A stretch of DNA of 64,000 bases from Acidovorax sp. Root219. GTDB taxonomy: Bacteria > Pseudomonadota > Gammaproteobacteria > Burkholderiales > Burkholderiaceae_C. Each line of letters begins with the position of its first letter. Within the stretch, counting starts at the first letter, position 1. The DNA lies in NCBI RefSeq assembly GCF_001428665.1, contig NZ_LMIJ01000013.1, positions 28,809 through 92,808 on the forward strand, in the 5' to 3' direction. Made by a program: the position numbers and the translations under genes. Positions 1 to 9,572 of this stretch are shown piece by piece. The notes beneath the pieces are model-generated. The model did no database searches. It was not told the origin of the DNA and saw only the letters and a program-made list of their open reading frames with translations.

Positions 1-25
1 CGCCCTACCGGCACCTGCCGCTCGG

Positions 26-1189
26 TCAGCTTTCCGCCATTTCCACCCGGTTGCGCCCCCTGCGCTTGGCGGCGTACAGCGCGTCGTCGGCGCGTCGCAG
101 CATCTGGTCCATGCTGGCATCGCCATCTGCCTGCGCCGCGATACCCGCAGAAATGGTGATCGGCAACGATGTCCCACCCGTGGTGAACGGCGTGCCCGCC
201 ACGGCCAGGCGCAGCCGCTCTCCGGCCGCATGGGCGTCGCCATGCTGGGCCACGTCCAGCAGCACCACGAACTCCTCCCCCCCGTGGCGGGCCACGAAGT
301 CCAGCCCGCGTGCCGAGGCCTGCAGTTGGTCGGCCACATGCTGCAGCGCCCTGTCGCCCACCTCGTGCCCATGGCCGTCGTTGATGGCCTTGAAGTGGTC
401 CACGTCGATCAGTGCCAGGGCCAGGCGGGTGCCGCCCTGGCGTGCCGTGGCAAAGCGCTTCGCGCCTTCGGCGAGCAAGGTGCGGCGGTTGGCCAGGCCC
501 GTCAGGTAGTCGGTGGCAGCGGCCAGCTCCCACTGGCGGCCGATGCGCTGCGAGCACATGAACAAGAAGGCCGTGGTGCCCACCACGGGCAACAGGGCCG
601 TGACCAGCGGGCTGGCCGCGTTGATCCAGGCGCCCTCGCCGGTGATGTCGAACGACGGCCCCACGCGCCGCACCAGGAAGTACGCGGCGCGAAAGGCCAC
701 GAACAGGCCGACCAGAAAAAACAGGCCCGCCAGCGCCCTGCGGCTGCGCGCCCGCTCCCCGGTGCCACCCCGCACCAGCTGCAGGGTGCCAGCCATCAGC
801 ACGAAAGCCACCACGCCCGACAGCAGCAGGATGCGGCTGGGCGTATCGGGCCGCACCCCCGCGAACCACACCACGCCGCCAATGCCCGCCACGGCCGGCA
901 ACAGCATCCACCAGCGGTCCGGCACGCCATCGAACTGGCGCAGCGCACGCCAGTAGCCCGTGCAGCCGAGCATCACCATGCCATTGGCCATGGGCGAGAC
1001 CAGGCCCAGGGGCAATTCGTACTGAACGGCATACAGCACGGCGCTGCCTGCCAGCAGCAAGGTGGCGATGCGCCAGGTTTCGGCACAGGGCTGCAGCGAC
1101 ACCGGCAAGTCCTTGTGCATGAAACCCAGCACCGCACCATTGGCCAGCATCATCAGCGTCGCGACGATAAAGATGGTGATGGGATCCAT
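26..1189 (-). CDS. membrane-anchored diguanylate cyclase (GGDEF)
   Basis: Predicted to make cyclic-di-GMP from two GTP at the inner membrane. The 387-residue protein has about six hydrophobic segments over residues 1-220, then a complete GGDEF domain. The active-site motif is GGEEF at 303-307, and an RGLD inhibitory I-site lies exactly five residues upstream, so product inhibition is likely. The ATG at 1189 was chosen because the reading frame further upstream is low-complexity and has no membrane or domain character. The N-terminal membrane domain resembles the 7TM/MASE-like sensors of other cyclases, but I cannot name its family. It is divergent from the acyl-CoA ligase. Cyclase activity is confidently predicted; the signal sensed is unknown. 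Confidence 0.88.
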   Translation of the reverse strand: MDPITIFIVATLMMLANGAVLGFMHKDLPVSLQPCAETWRIATLLLAGSAVLYAVQYELPLGLVSPMANGMVMLGCTGYWRALRQFDGVPDRWWMLLPAVAGIGGVVWFAGVRPDTPSRILLLSGVVAFVLMAGTLQLVRGGTGERARSRRALAGLFFLVGLFVAFRAAYFLVRRVGPSFDITGEGAWINAASPLVTALLPVVGTTAFLFMCSQRIGRQWELAAATDYLTGLANRRTLLAEGAKRFATARQGGTRLALALIDVDHFKAINDGHGHEVGDRALQHVADQLQASARGLDFVARHGGEEFVVLLDVAQHGDAHAAGERLRLAVAGTPFTTGGTSLPITISAGIAAQADGDASMDQMLRRADDALYAAKRRGRNRVEMAES

Positions 1190-1403
1190 GGACCGAAGGG
1201 GGCGCGGGCAGGCAGGACGCAGCTGTGGCAATGGAGGGATTGTGGCCGACCGGGGCCCGCCCCCAGAGCACTCTTTGGCGCGCGAAACAAAGAAGCACAG
1301 CTTGTGCCGCCCGGATGGGTATGATTCCGCGGGTTTTCCCCAGGATAGTGCAGCATGGCACCACCTTGGCACGGCGCACGCCGCCCCGGCACCCAACCAT
1401 CCG

Positions 1404-3257
1404 ATGACCTCTTCCCTTCCCGACATTGGCAGCGTCCAGACGCTGCCCCAGCTTCTCTCGTGGCGCGCCAGCCTGACGCCCGACGCCCCTGCCTTTCGCG
1501 CCTTCGATGCCGCCAGCCAGGCCTGGCTGACCTGGACCTGGGCCGAGACCGCCGCCCATGTGGCCCGCTGGTCGCGGGCCCTGGTGGCCCTGCAACTGCC
1601 GGCCGGTGCCCGCGTGGCCATCCTGCTGCCCAATGGCCTGGACGCCATGTGCGCCGACCAGTCCACCCTGGCCAGCAACTGCGTGCCCGTGCCGCTGCAC
1701 GCCATCGACAACCCCGGCAGCATCGCCTACATCCTGGCCGACTGCGAGGCCTCGATGCTCATCGTGGGCAGCGCCCAGCAGTGGGAGAAGATCCGCGCCG
1801 CGGGCACCGACTTTCCCGCACTGCGGGCGGTGATCGTGACCGACACGGACGCCTCGTTCAAGGCCAGCGCTCCCAGCGCGCACAGCCCCGCCGTGGGCTC
1901 GCTTGCGCAATGGCTCGAAGGCGCAGCCCAGGCGGTGGAACAGGCCCCGCCGCAGGCCCCCGGCCCCGAAGACCTGGCCGCCATCGTCTACACCTCGGGC
2001 ACCACCGGCAAGCCCAAGGGCGTGATGCTCACGCACCGCAATGTGGTGAGCGACGTGAAGGCCGTACTCGAGCGCATCGCCCCCACGGTGGACGACGTGT
2101 TCCTGTCCTTTCTGCCCTTGTCGCACACCTTCGAGCGCACTGGCGGCTACTACCTGCCGATTGCGGCCGGCAGTTGCGTGGCCTATGCCCGCTCGGTGCA
2201 GCAATTGGCCGAGGACCTGCAGACCATTCGCCCCACGGTGCTGGTCTCGGTGCCACGCATCTACGAGCGCATCCACGCCAAGCTGCTCGAAAAGCTCTCG
2301 CCATCGCCCTGGAGGATGCAGCTCTACGAGGCCGCCCAGGCCCGCGGCTGGCAGCAGTTCTGCGCCGCGCAGGGGCTGGCCCGGCCCGAAGACGACCAAG
2401 CCGGCGGCTGGATGGCCGTCCTGCCCTGGGGCCTGCTCCAGGCCCTGGTGGCCAAGCCCCTGCTGGCCCAGTTCGGCGGCCGCGTGCGCGTGGCCGTGAG
2501 CGGCGGCGCGCCGCTGTCGCCCACCATCGCCAAGTGCTTTCTGGGCCTGGGCCTGCCGCTGGTGCAGGGCTACGGCATGACCGAGACGGCGCCGGTGGTG
2601 TCGGTGAACTCGCTCCAGGACAACGACCCGGCCTGCGTGGGGCGCGCCCTGCCCGGCGTGGAGGTGCGGATCGGCGAGAACCGCGAGCTGCAGGTGCGCG
2701 GCCCCATCGTGATGCAGGGCTACTGGAAGCGGCCCGAGGACACGGCACGCATTCTGTCGGCCGATGGCTGGTTGGGCACGGGCGATCAGGCCGACATCGT
2801 GGACGGGCGCATCTTCATCCGCGGCCGCATCAAGGAGATCATCGTCACCTCCACCGGTGAGAAGGTGCCCCCGGGCGACCTGGAACTGGCCCTGCTGGCC
2901 GACCCGCTGCTGGAGCAGGCCTTCGTGGTGGGCGAGAACCGCCCCTTCATCGCCTGCGTGGCCGTGCTCAAGCGCGACGAGTGGCAGCGCCTGGCCGGCG
3001 ACCTGGGCCTGGCCGCAGCCGACCCCGAGAGCCTGAACCACCCTGCCGTGCACCGCGCCGTGCTGGCGCGCATTGAAAAGAGCACGGCCAGCTTCGCGCG
3101 CTATGCCGTGCCGCGCGCCGTGCACCTGACGCTGGCGCCCTGGAGCATCGAGAACGGCTTCATGACGCCCACGCTCAAGCTCAAGCGCGCCCCGCTCATG
3201 GCGCACTTCGGGCAGGCCATCGAGGGCATGTACCAGCAAAAACCAGGGGCGCGCTGA
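1404..3257 (+). CDS. long-chain fatty acid--CoA ligase (AMP-forming)
   Basis: Activates a fatty acid through an acyl-AMP to acyl-CoA. It is 617 residues, the normal size for the long-chain (FAA1-like) branch. The P-loop-like motif YTSGTTGKPKGVMLTH lies near residue 195, the adenylate-binding GYGMTETAP motif follows, then GDQADIVDGR and the hinge/lysine region with RGRIKEIIVTSTGEKV. The start at 1404 was chosen because residues upstream of MTSSLPDIGS do not look like protein. Chain-length preference cannot be read from sequence. It might feed beta-oxidation or PHB-precursor pools, but no beta-oxidation genes are adjacent. Confidence 0.9.
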   Translation: MTSSLPDIGSVQTLPQLLSWRASLTPDAPAFRAFDAASQAWLTWTWAETAAHVARWSRALVALQLPAGARVAILLPNGLDAMCADQSTLASNCVPVPLHAIDNPGSIAYILADCEASMLIVGSAQQWEKIRAAGTDFPALRAVIVTDTDASFKASAPSAHSPAVGSLAQWLEGAAQAVEQAPPQAPGPEDLAAIVYTSGTTGKPKGVMLTHRNVVSDVKAVLERIAPTVDDVFLSFLPLSHTFERTGGYYLPIAAGSCVAYARSVQQLAEDLQTIRPTVLVSVPRIYERIHAKLLEKLSPSPWRMQLYEAAQARGWQQFCAAQGLARPEDDQAGGWMAVLPWGLLQALVAKPLLAQFGGRVRVAVSGGAPLSPTIAKCFLGLGLPLVQGYGMTETAPVVSVNSLQDNDPACVGRALPGVEVRIGENRELQVRGPIVMQGYWKRPEDTARILSADGWLGTGDQADIVDGRIFIRGRIKEIIVTSTGEKVPPGDLELALLADPLLEQAFVVGENRPFIACVAVLKRDEWQRLAGDLGLAAADPESLNHPAVHRAVLARIEKSTASFARYAVPRAVHLTLAPWSIENGFMTPTLKLKRAPLMAHFGQAIEGMYQQKPGAR

Positions 3258-3302
3258 ACCAGCACCGGGCGGGCCAGGCCCCTGGGGTTGTAGACTTGCG
3301 CC

Positions 3303-3980
3303 ATGATTTCCCGGCGCTTGCCATGCACCTTTGCCGCCCTGATTTGTGCTGCGGGTGCCTCCCTGGCGCAGGACACCGCCGCACAGCGCGCTGCCCAGCT
3401 GCAGGCCGCCGTTGATACGGCCCTGCCCACCAAGGGATTCAGCATCTGGACCAGCGCCAAAGGTGACCTCGACGGTGATGGGATCGCGGACCTGGCGGCG
3501 GTGGTGGTCAACCTCTCCGGGGAAGGCCCGCGCGAGGAACGGCTTCTGGTGCTGGCCGGCACGCCGGGCGGCGGCTACACCCCGCTTTCCGTCTCTGGAC
3601 AGTTCTGCGAGGCAAACAAGGGCTACAACCTTGAGATCACCGCGACCTCCCTCTTGGTCCAGGGGGTCTGGCGCGCTGAATCTTCGGGCATGGACAGCTT
3701 CACGATGCAGTTCCGCTACAACCCCAAGCTCCGGGATTTCGAGCTCATCGGCAGGGAAGACCTGGCGGAGAACTACGACGCCCGATCGTCCTACCGGGCC
3801 AGCGTCAACTACCTGGCCAAGGTCGCCATTTACACCCGCATTGCCGGCAAGAAGCGCAAGGACCTGAAGGCGCCGCTCAAGCAGCCTGCCGTCCTGCGCC
3901 TGCGCGGATTCAATTGTGGGGATGAGAGCCCCATGGACCCGTTGGTCTACATCAACGAGGACTTCACCGTCCGCAGGTAG
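3303..3980 (+). CDS. secreted protein with a calcium-loop-like repeat, unknown function
   Basis: A 225-residue protein that I do not recognise. Residues 1-22 form a signal peptide ending at LAQD, so it is probably periplasmic. Near residue 55 it has GDLDGDGIADLAAVVV, an Asp-rich loop followed by a beta strand, as in FG-GAP/dockerin-type calcium-binding repeats. There appears to be only one copy. The rest is mixed beta and polar with two cysteines (one near residue 101, one near the C-terminus) that could form a disulfide. It lies 45 bases after the ligase gene and converges with the HD-GYP gene. Confidence 0.7.
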   Translation: MISRRLPCTFAALICAAGASLAQDTAAQRAAQLQAAVDTALPTKGFSIWTSAKGDLDGDGIADLAAVVVNLSGEGPREERLLVLAGTPGGGYTPLSVSGQFCEANKGYNLEITATSLLVQGVWRAESSGMDSFTMQFRYNPKLRDFELIGREDLAENYDARSSYRASVNYLAKVAIYTRIAGKKRKDLKAPLKQPAVLRLRGFNCGDESPMDPLVYINEDFTVRR

Positions 3981-3996
3981 TGCACGGGGGTAGAAC

Positions 3997-5265
3997 TCAG
4001 TCCTCCACAGAGTAGAAGTACGACAGCCGCTGCTGCGGATTGAGCCAGTCGAGCACCTCGGCAGGCAACGTGGACGGCCGGATCGCTTCGGCCACGCGGA
4101 TGTCGGGCTCGGTGTGCAGCTCCACCAGCGGCGCCTCGTCCTTGGGGATTTCGGGGGTGTAGACCAGCACCTGCGGGCGCAGGGCCTCGGGCCCCGGGGC
4201 CACCACCAGCGCCAGCGCGCCATCGGTGAGCTGGACCACCGTGCCCGGCGGGTACACGCCCAGCAGCTTGATGAGCGAACTGAGCAGTGCCGGGTCGTGC
4301 TGGCCCGATTCGTTCTTGAACATGTGCGCCAGCGCCTCGGCCGGCATCAGCGGCTCGACGTCGCGGGCCTCGGGCGAGCACAGATTGTCATACCGGTTGA
4401 CCAGCGCCAGGATCAGCGCCAGGCGCTGGGTTTCGCGCTGGCCGCGCGGCCAGCCCGAACCATCGGCCGCCTCGTGGTGGCTGGCGATGCAGGCCAGCGC
4501 CTCCTTGCTGAAGGCGCCCGAGTCTGACGCCAGCTGGGTGCTGTACATCACATGCTGGCGCACGAACTCCTCCTCGTGGCGCTTGCGCCGGGCGGTCTTG
4601 AACAGCTGCGGCGGCACCTTGGACTTGCCCACGTCGTGCGCCAGCGCCGCCATGGCCAGGTCGGCCAGTTCGCGCTCGGCAAGGCCGGCCTTCTTGCCCA
4701 CCAGCATGCACAGGGTGAGCACGTTGAGCGCGTGGAACTGCGGCCCCTGGTCCTTCTTGTCGCCCAGCAGGTGCAGCAGCACCTCCTGGCTCTGGGCAAT
4801 GCGGGCCGCCGTCTCGCCCGACAGGTCGGCCAGGATCCGGCCCGCCGCCTTGGGCGAGCGCGTGAGCGTGAGCAGCGCCTCCCGGGTCTGTCGCGCGGCG
4901 TCCTCCCAGGCCCGGTCGGCGCGCGCCGCGGCGTCTCGCTGGCGCTGGCGCTTTTCCTTTTTGGCCTGGTCACGCTGGCGCACCTCGGCGGCCAGGGCGG
5001 CCTGCCCGTCGGCGTGCTCCGGCTCCGGTGGGTGCGCGGCCATGGGCACCAGGGGCAGCGGCTGCGATGTGCTCCGGTCCGGGTGGTGGTACAGGTGGCC
5101 TTCGATGCCCAATGACTGGATCACCGCCACGTCCTTCGCCGTGCGGACCATGAAGCGGTTGGCGATGAAGGGGTGCTCGTCCCAGCGCATGTCGAGCCAG
5201 ACGTACAGGCCGACGGTGAGTTGGGACGGGTCGATCGCTACGGCGATACCGGGGTTCTTCCACAT
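3997..5265 (-). CDS. HD-GYP domain cyclic-di-GMP phosphodiesterase
   Basis: Predicted to hydrolyse cyclic-di-GMP. The N-terminal ~70 residues (LTVGLYVWLDMRW...) match the DUF3391-type leader found in front of many HD-GYP domains. A charged coiled-coil follows (about 90-125), then the HD domain. HD is at 210-211 within AHDVGKSKVP, HHE at 263-265, and the signature triad is GWP (271-273) where most relatives have GYP. The Tyr-to-Trp change keeps an aromatic residue, so activity is plausible but not certain. It is soluble, with no membrane segment. Its 3' end converges with the secreted-protein gene, 16 bases away. Confidence 0.88.
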   Translation of the reverse strand: MWKNPGIAVAIDPSQLTVGLYVWLDMRWDEHPFIANRFMVRTAKDVAVIQSLGIEGHLYHHPDRSTSQPLPLVPMAAHPPEPEHADGQAALAAEVRQRDQAKKEKRQRQRDAAARADRAWEDAARQTREALLTLTRSPKAAGRILADLSGETAARIAQSQEVLLHLLGDKKDQGPQFHALNVLTLCMLVGKKAGLAERELADLAMAALAHDVGKSKVPPQLFKTARRKRHEEEFVRQHVMYSTQLASDSGAFSKEALACIASHHEAADGSGWPRGQRETQRLALILALVNRYDNLCSPEARDVEPLMPAEALAHMFKNESGQHDPALLSSLIKLLGVYPPGTVVQLTDGALALVVAPGPEALRPQVLVYTPEIPKDEAPLVELHTEPDIRVAEAIRPSTLPAEVLDWLNPQQRLSYFYSVED

Positions 5266-5486
5266 GCAGGCGATTCAAAGAAAGAAATGGCTGATTCGGC
5301 CCCGGCGGCGTTCGCAGCACCGGATGCGGCTCCCCCATACTAAAGACAATGCGCGGCCATGTGCGTCAACAGAGTGCAAATTCGCGCAGAGGAACGCCTG
5401 TCTCGGGCCTCGGAAGCCCCTGAACCAATATATTGACCCAAGACCTGAGAAAATGCAGTCCGGCACCTCTTTGGAGCCCCTCGCCC

Positions 5487-6533
5487 TTGCAACACCGGTT
5501 TCTCGCCTTGGAAAACAGCCCCACCTCCCCTGCCGCCGCTCCTCCAGCCATCTTCAGCCCCTGGCGCATGTCCGTGGCCCCGATGATGGACTGGACGGAC
5601 CGCCATTGCCGCTATTTCCACCGGCTGCTGACGCGCCAGACCCTGCTCTACACCGAGATGGTGAACGCGGGCGCCATCATCCATGGCGGTACGGAGCGGC
5701 ACCTGCGCTTCAATGCCGAGGAGCACCCTGTGGCACTGCAGTTGGGCGGCAACGAGCCCGACCGGCTGGCAGAGGCTGCGCGGCTCGGTGCGCAATGGGG
5801 CTATGGCGAGATCAACCTGAACTGCGGCTGCCCGAGCGACCGGGTGCAGCGCGGTGCCTTCGGTGCCAGCCTGATGAAGGCGCCCCAGCTGGTGGCCGAT
5901 GGTGTGAAGGCCATGAAGGATGTCGTGGACGTGCCCGTGACGGTCAAGCACCGCATCGGCATCGACAAGGACGAAGACTACGGCTTCGTGCGCGATTTCG
6001 TGGGCACGGTGGCCGATGCGGGCTGCTCGGTGTTCATCGTGCATGCGCGCAATGCCTGGCTGCAGGGCCTGTCGCCCAAGGAGAACCGCGACATCCCGCC
6101 GCTGCGCTACGAGGTGGTGCACCAGCTCAAGGCCGATTTCCCGCACCTGACGATTGCCATCAACGGCGGCATCCAGGCCGACGAGGTGGTGCACGGGCAA
6201 CTGGCACGCCTGGACGGCGTGATGATCGGCCGCGAGGCCTACCACAACCCCTGGTGGCTGGCCCGCTGGGACCAGCTCTACTACGGCGGCGAGCCCTGCA
6301 CCCTGACGCGCGAGGAGGTCGAGCTGGCCATGGTGGACTACATGGAGCGTGAGGCCGCGCTGCACGGCACGCCCTGGCCGCACATCGCCCGCCACATGCT
6401 GGGTCTGCGCCATGGCCTGCGCGGGGCACGTCTGTGGCGCCAGGTCTGGAGCAACCACCTGCTCAAGGACCGGCCCGCACGCGAGGTGCATGCCCTGGCG
6501 CTGGTCACCACCCTGATCCCGGAACCCGTCTAA
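5487..6533 (+). CDS. dusA: tRNA-dihydrouridine(20/20a) synthase
   Basis: FMN-dependent reduction of uridine in the tRNA D-loop. Family hallmarks are SVAPMMDWTDRHCRYFHR at the start of the TIM barrel, NLNCGCPSDRVQRGAFGASL containing the catalytic Cys, and TVKHRIGIDK, FIVHARNAWLQGLSPKENR, INGGIQ and MIGREAYHNPW. These place it in the DusA subgroup. The start is uncertain: TTG codons at 5433, 5487 and 5508 and ATG 5568 are all in frame. I prefer 5487 because GGAG lies about 10 bases upstream and residues just before ATG 5568 look conserved. The 3' end overlaps the oppositely transcribed GGDEF-EAL gene by four bases. Confidence 0.92.
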   Translation: MQHRFLALENSPTSPAAAPPAIFSPWRMSVAPMMDWTDRHCRYFHRLLTRQTLLYTEMVNAGAIIHGGTERHLRFNAEEHPVALQLGGNEPDRLAEAARLGAQWGYGEINLNCGCPSDRVQRGAFGASLMKAPQLVADGVKAMKDVVDVPVTVKHRIGIDKDEDYGFVRDFVGTVADAGCSVFIVHARNAWLQGLSPKENRDIPPLRYEVVHQLKADFPHLTIAINGGIQADEVVHGQLARLDGVMIGREAYHNPWWLARWDQLYYGGEPCTLTREEVELAMVDYMEREAALHGTPWPHIARHMLGLRHGLRGARLWRQVWSNHLLKDRPAREVHALALVTTLIPEPV

Positions 6534-9331
6534 GACCGTAAAAAGGTTTTCAGCCAGCCATCCAGCGGCTCCGGCCGGTAGAACAGGTAGCCCTGCAGGC
6601 ATTCGCAGTGGCTGGCCACGAGGAAGTCGGCCTGGGCACGGGTTTCCACCCCTTCGGCCACCACGCGCAGGCCCAGGTGGCGCGCCACCGAGATGATGGA
6701 CTGCACGATGGCCGTGTCGCTCGGGTCGCCGGGCGTGTCCTGCACGAAGCTCTTGTCGATCTTGAGCTCGTACAGCGGCAGCCGCTTGAGGTAGGCCAGG
6801 CTCGAATAGCCCGTGCCGAAGTCGTCGATGGAAAAGCGCACCCCGAGCTGCACCAGCTCCGTCATGCGGGCGATGGTGTCGTCCAGGTTCTCGATGAGCA
6901 GGCTTTCGGTGACCTCCAGGATCAGGCATGACGGCGTGGCCCCGGTCTGGGCCAGCACGTTGCGCACGCGCTCGACGAAGTCGTCCTGCCGGAACTGGCG
7001 CTGGCTGACGTTGACCGAGATCGACAGCGGCTCCCCCACGCCGCCCCGGACCAACCGGGCGGCGTGCAGCTGTGCAATCGCATCGCAGGCTTTCTCGATC
7101 ATCCACGCGCCCATGGGCAGTATCAGCGCCGAGGACTCGGCGATGGGGATGAAGCGCGCCGGCGGCACGCTGCCGCGCACCGGGTGGCTCCAGCGCATGA
7201 GCAGCTCGCCGCCCACCACCACGCCCTGCGCATCCACCTGCGGCTGCACGAATGCGGCCAGTTGCCCTTCGGCCATGGCCTTCTTGAGGTCCTGCTCCAT
7301 CGCCAGGCGCTCCTGCACGTCGGCCTGCATGGCGGCCTCGTAGAAGCGGATGCGGTTGCGGCCCAGGTCCTTGGCACGGTACATGGCCGTGTCCGCCTCG
7401 CGCAGCAGGTCTTCAACGCCCTCCTCCCGCTTGGGAAACAGCGTGATCCCCAGGCTGCCCGTGCTGCTGTAGAGGTGGGTGTCGATGGCGTAGGGCTGCT
7501 CCAGCGCCTCGCGCACGCGCTCGGCCACCTGCAGGGCCTGCCGCCCTGCGGTGGACATGTCGGTGGCGATGCCCTGCAGCAGCAGCACGAACTCATCGCC
7601 CCCCAGGCGCGCCACGGTGTCGCCGGGGCGCAGCAGGTGCGTCAGGCGCTGGGTGACCTCCACCAGCAAGCGGTCGCCCAGGGAGTGGCCGCGCGCGTCG
7701 TTGATCTGCTTGAAATTGTCCAGGTCCACATACAGCAGCGCCCCGACCTGGCCACTGCGGCGTGCGGCGGCCAGGGCCAGCCCCAGGCGGTCGAGCAGCA
7801 TGCGGCGGTTGGGCAGGCCCGTGAGGGCATCGAAGTAGGCCAACTGGTGCGTGCGCTCCTGCGCCACCCTGCGCTCGGTGACGTCGCGGGCCAGCGCCAC
7901 GAAGCGCGGGCCGGCGCCCGGGTTGGCGCTGTCCTTGCGGGCCACGGACAGCTCGAACCAGTGGGTGCGCCCCTCCAGCTCCAGGTGGAACTGGTGGCCC
8001 GCCGAGTAGCCATTCTGAAGCGCGGCCTGCACGGCAGCCAGGCTGCCGGCCGCCTCGCCGGGCGGCACGATGTCCTGCAGCCGGTGGCCCACAAAGCGCT
8101 CGGGCGCCAGCACCGGCAGCTGCAGGCGCGCCGAGCGGCAATGGTGGATGCGGCCCTGCGCGTCCAGCTCGAACAGCAGGTCGGGTATGGCGTTGAGCGT
8201 GCTTTCCAGGTCATCGCGCGTGCCGCGCAGCTCGGCCGTCATGCGGCGTGCCAGTGCCATGGCGCGCTCCCGCCCGGTGGCCAGGACCCAGGCGAACCAG
8301 CCCAGCAGCAGGCTCACGAATACCCCCATCACCGCCACCAGGTAGTAGCCGTCGTCGTCATGGCGCAGATCGAATGCGGGCAAGGGCGCCATCACCAGAG
8401 TCCAGCTGCGTCCGCCGACCTCCAGGCGCCGCTGGATCGGTAGCGCGCCGCGCGCCAGGGCTTGCGACTGCAGCCCTGCGTCGCCGTACAGCCGGGCTTC
8501 GGGCGTGGGATCTACGCCATCGTAGATGGCCAGGGCAATGTCGGGGTCGAACTCACGCGCCAGCCCCTGGACCACGTCACCCACCCGGAATGGGGCGGCC
8601 ACCCACCCCCGGATCGCGTGGCGGCGGGTGGGCAGGGACTCGGCCTCCAGGCCCGGGGCGTACACCGGCAGGAACATGCCCAGCTCGCCCTGCAGAGTAC
8701 TGCCCGGCGCGAAGGCCCCGAGCAGCCCCGACAGGGCCAGCCGGCCGGTGTCGCGCGCGCGCCCGAGCGCCTCGCGCGCTGCAGGCAGGGTCAGGACGTC
8801 CAGGCCCAGGGCCTCCAGGTTGCGCCCCTGCAGGGGTTCGATGTGGGTGATGGGCGCGTACTGGGCGCGCTCGCCGGGCGGATGCACGGTGTAGCCGGAA
8901 AAGCCCCGGCCCCGCACGTCCGCCAGATGGGCCTCCAGGGGACTGCCCTGCACGTACATGATCAGCGACACCCCTTGCAGGCCGGGCCGCGTCTGCTGCA
9001 GCTGCAGGGCATCGACATAGTTGTGGAATTCGGCCCGGTCGATGCGCTCGGACCCGTCCATGTAGCCCTGCACGCCCCGGAGCACCACCTCGTAGGTGGC
9101 CATGCGGTCGCGCAGGTTGTAGGCGATCTGCTCGGTTGCCGCATGCAGATTGCGCAGCCGCTTGTCCGCCGACTCGCTGTGCGCCCGGTACCAGTACAGG
9201 CCGGTGGCCCCGAGCATCATGCAGGCCATCAGCGGCGGCAACACCAGCACCAGCCAGCGCGGGCTGGTGGGGGCGTCCTGGAGCGTCTCGGACTCCGTGA
9301 ACGCGGGGGGCTGGTGTTGTTCTGGTGTCAT
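6530..9331 (-). CDS. CHASE-PAS-GGDEF-EAL cyclic-di-GMP signalling protein
   Basis: A 933-residue inner-membrane sensor. TM1 is at about 26-48 and a large periplasmic CHASE-type domain runs from about 80 to 300, containing RAEFHNYVDALQLQQTRPG. TM2 is near 345, followed by a PAS segment (LESTLNAIPDLLFELDAQG), GGDEF at 577-581 and a C-terminal EAL domain. The EAL signature reads ELL at 709-711, but the glutamate and the DDFGTGYSS loop are kept, so phosphodiesterase activity is possible. It could be bifunctional. Start alternatives at 9391 and further upstream exist; 9331 gives the most normal N-terminus. It is divergent from the RelA/SpoT gene. Confidence 0.88.
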   Translation of the reverse strand: MTPEQHQPPAFTESETLQDAPTSPRWLVLVLPPLMACMMLGATGLYWYRAHSESADKRLRNLHAATEQIAYNLRDRMATYEVVLRGVQGYMDGSERIDRAEFHNYVDALQLQQTRPGLQGVSLIMYVQGSPLEAHLADVRGRGFSGYTVHPPGERAQYAPITHIEPLQGRNLEALGLDVLTLPAAREALGRARDTGRLALSGLLGAFAPGSTLQGELGMFLPVYAPGLEAESLPTRRHAIRGWVAAPFRVGDVVQGLAREFDPDIALAIYDGVDPTPEARLYGDAGLQSQALARGALPIQRRLEVGGRSWTLVMAPLPAFDLRHDDDGYYLVAVMGVFVSLLLGWFAWVLATGRERAMALARRMTAELRGTRDDLESTLNAIPDLLFELDAQGRIHHCRSARLQLPVLAPERFVGHRLQDIVPPGEAAGSLAAVQAALQNGYSAGHQFHLELEGRTHWFELSVARKDSANPGAGPRFVALARDVTERRVAQERTHQLAYFDALTGLPNRRMLLDRLGLALAAARRSGQVGALLYVDLDNFKQINDARGHSLGDRLLVEVTQRLTHLLRPGDTVARLGGDEFVLLLQGIATDMSTAGRQALQVAERVREALEQPYAIDTHLYSSTGSLGITLFPKREEGVEDLLREADTAMYRAKDLGRNRIRFYEAAMQADVQERLAMEQDLKKAMAEGQLAAFVQPQVDAQGVVVGGELLMRWSHPVRGSVPPARFIPIAESSALILPMGAWMIEKACDAIAQLHAARLVRGGVGEPLSISVNVSQRQFRQDDFVERVRNVLAQTGATPSCLILEVTESLLIENLDDTIARMTELVQLGVRFSIDDFGTGYSSLAYLKRLPLYELKIDKSFVQDTPGDPSDTAIVQSIISVARHLGLRVVAEGVETRAQADFLVASHCECLQGYLFYRPEPLDGWLKTFLRS

Positions 9332-9572
9332 CGCATGGGGCAGGCGGCTGCTGCAGCGCCCCACCGGGGCGCTGGTAACGTGCGTTCTCATTATCAGGTT
9401 TCGCGCGGCCCTGCCAAGCGAGGTCACCCGATGCGCGGCGCAGACGGCATGCGTGTGAACTTGTACCGGGAGCGCGGCATCGGCTGACATCCCGGCTGCC
9501 AGAATGCAGGTATCGTTCGCGTGGCATTTCTTTCGCATTCCCGGCACCACCCGCCTCTTTGCAGACCCCACC

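Noticed and set aside
230-1324. Long open frame on the plus strand opposite the diguanylate cyclase
   Set aside because: His/Gln/Ala-rich translation with no motif, a mirror of a GC-rich coding gene on the other strand.
1062-1403. Upstream extension of the acyl-CoA ligase by 114 codons
   Set aside because: Runs antisense through the start of the cyclase gene and lacks conserved character; ATG 1404 gives the family length.
9504-9572. Extended start of the RelA/SpoT protein
   Set aside because: The extra 23 residues are hydrophobic but not signal-like, and the family core needs none of them.
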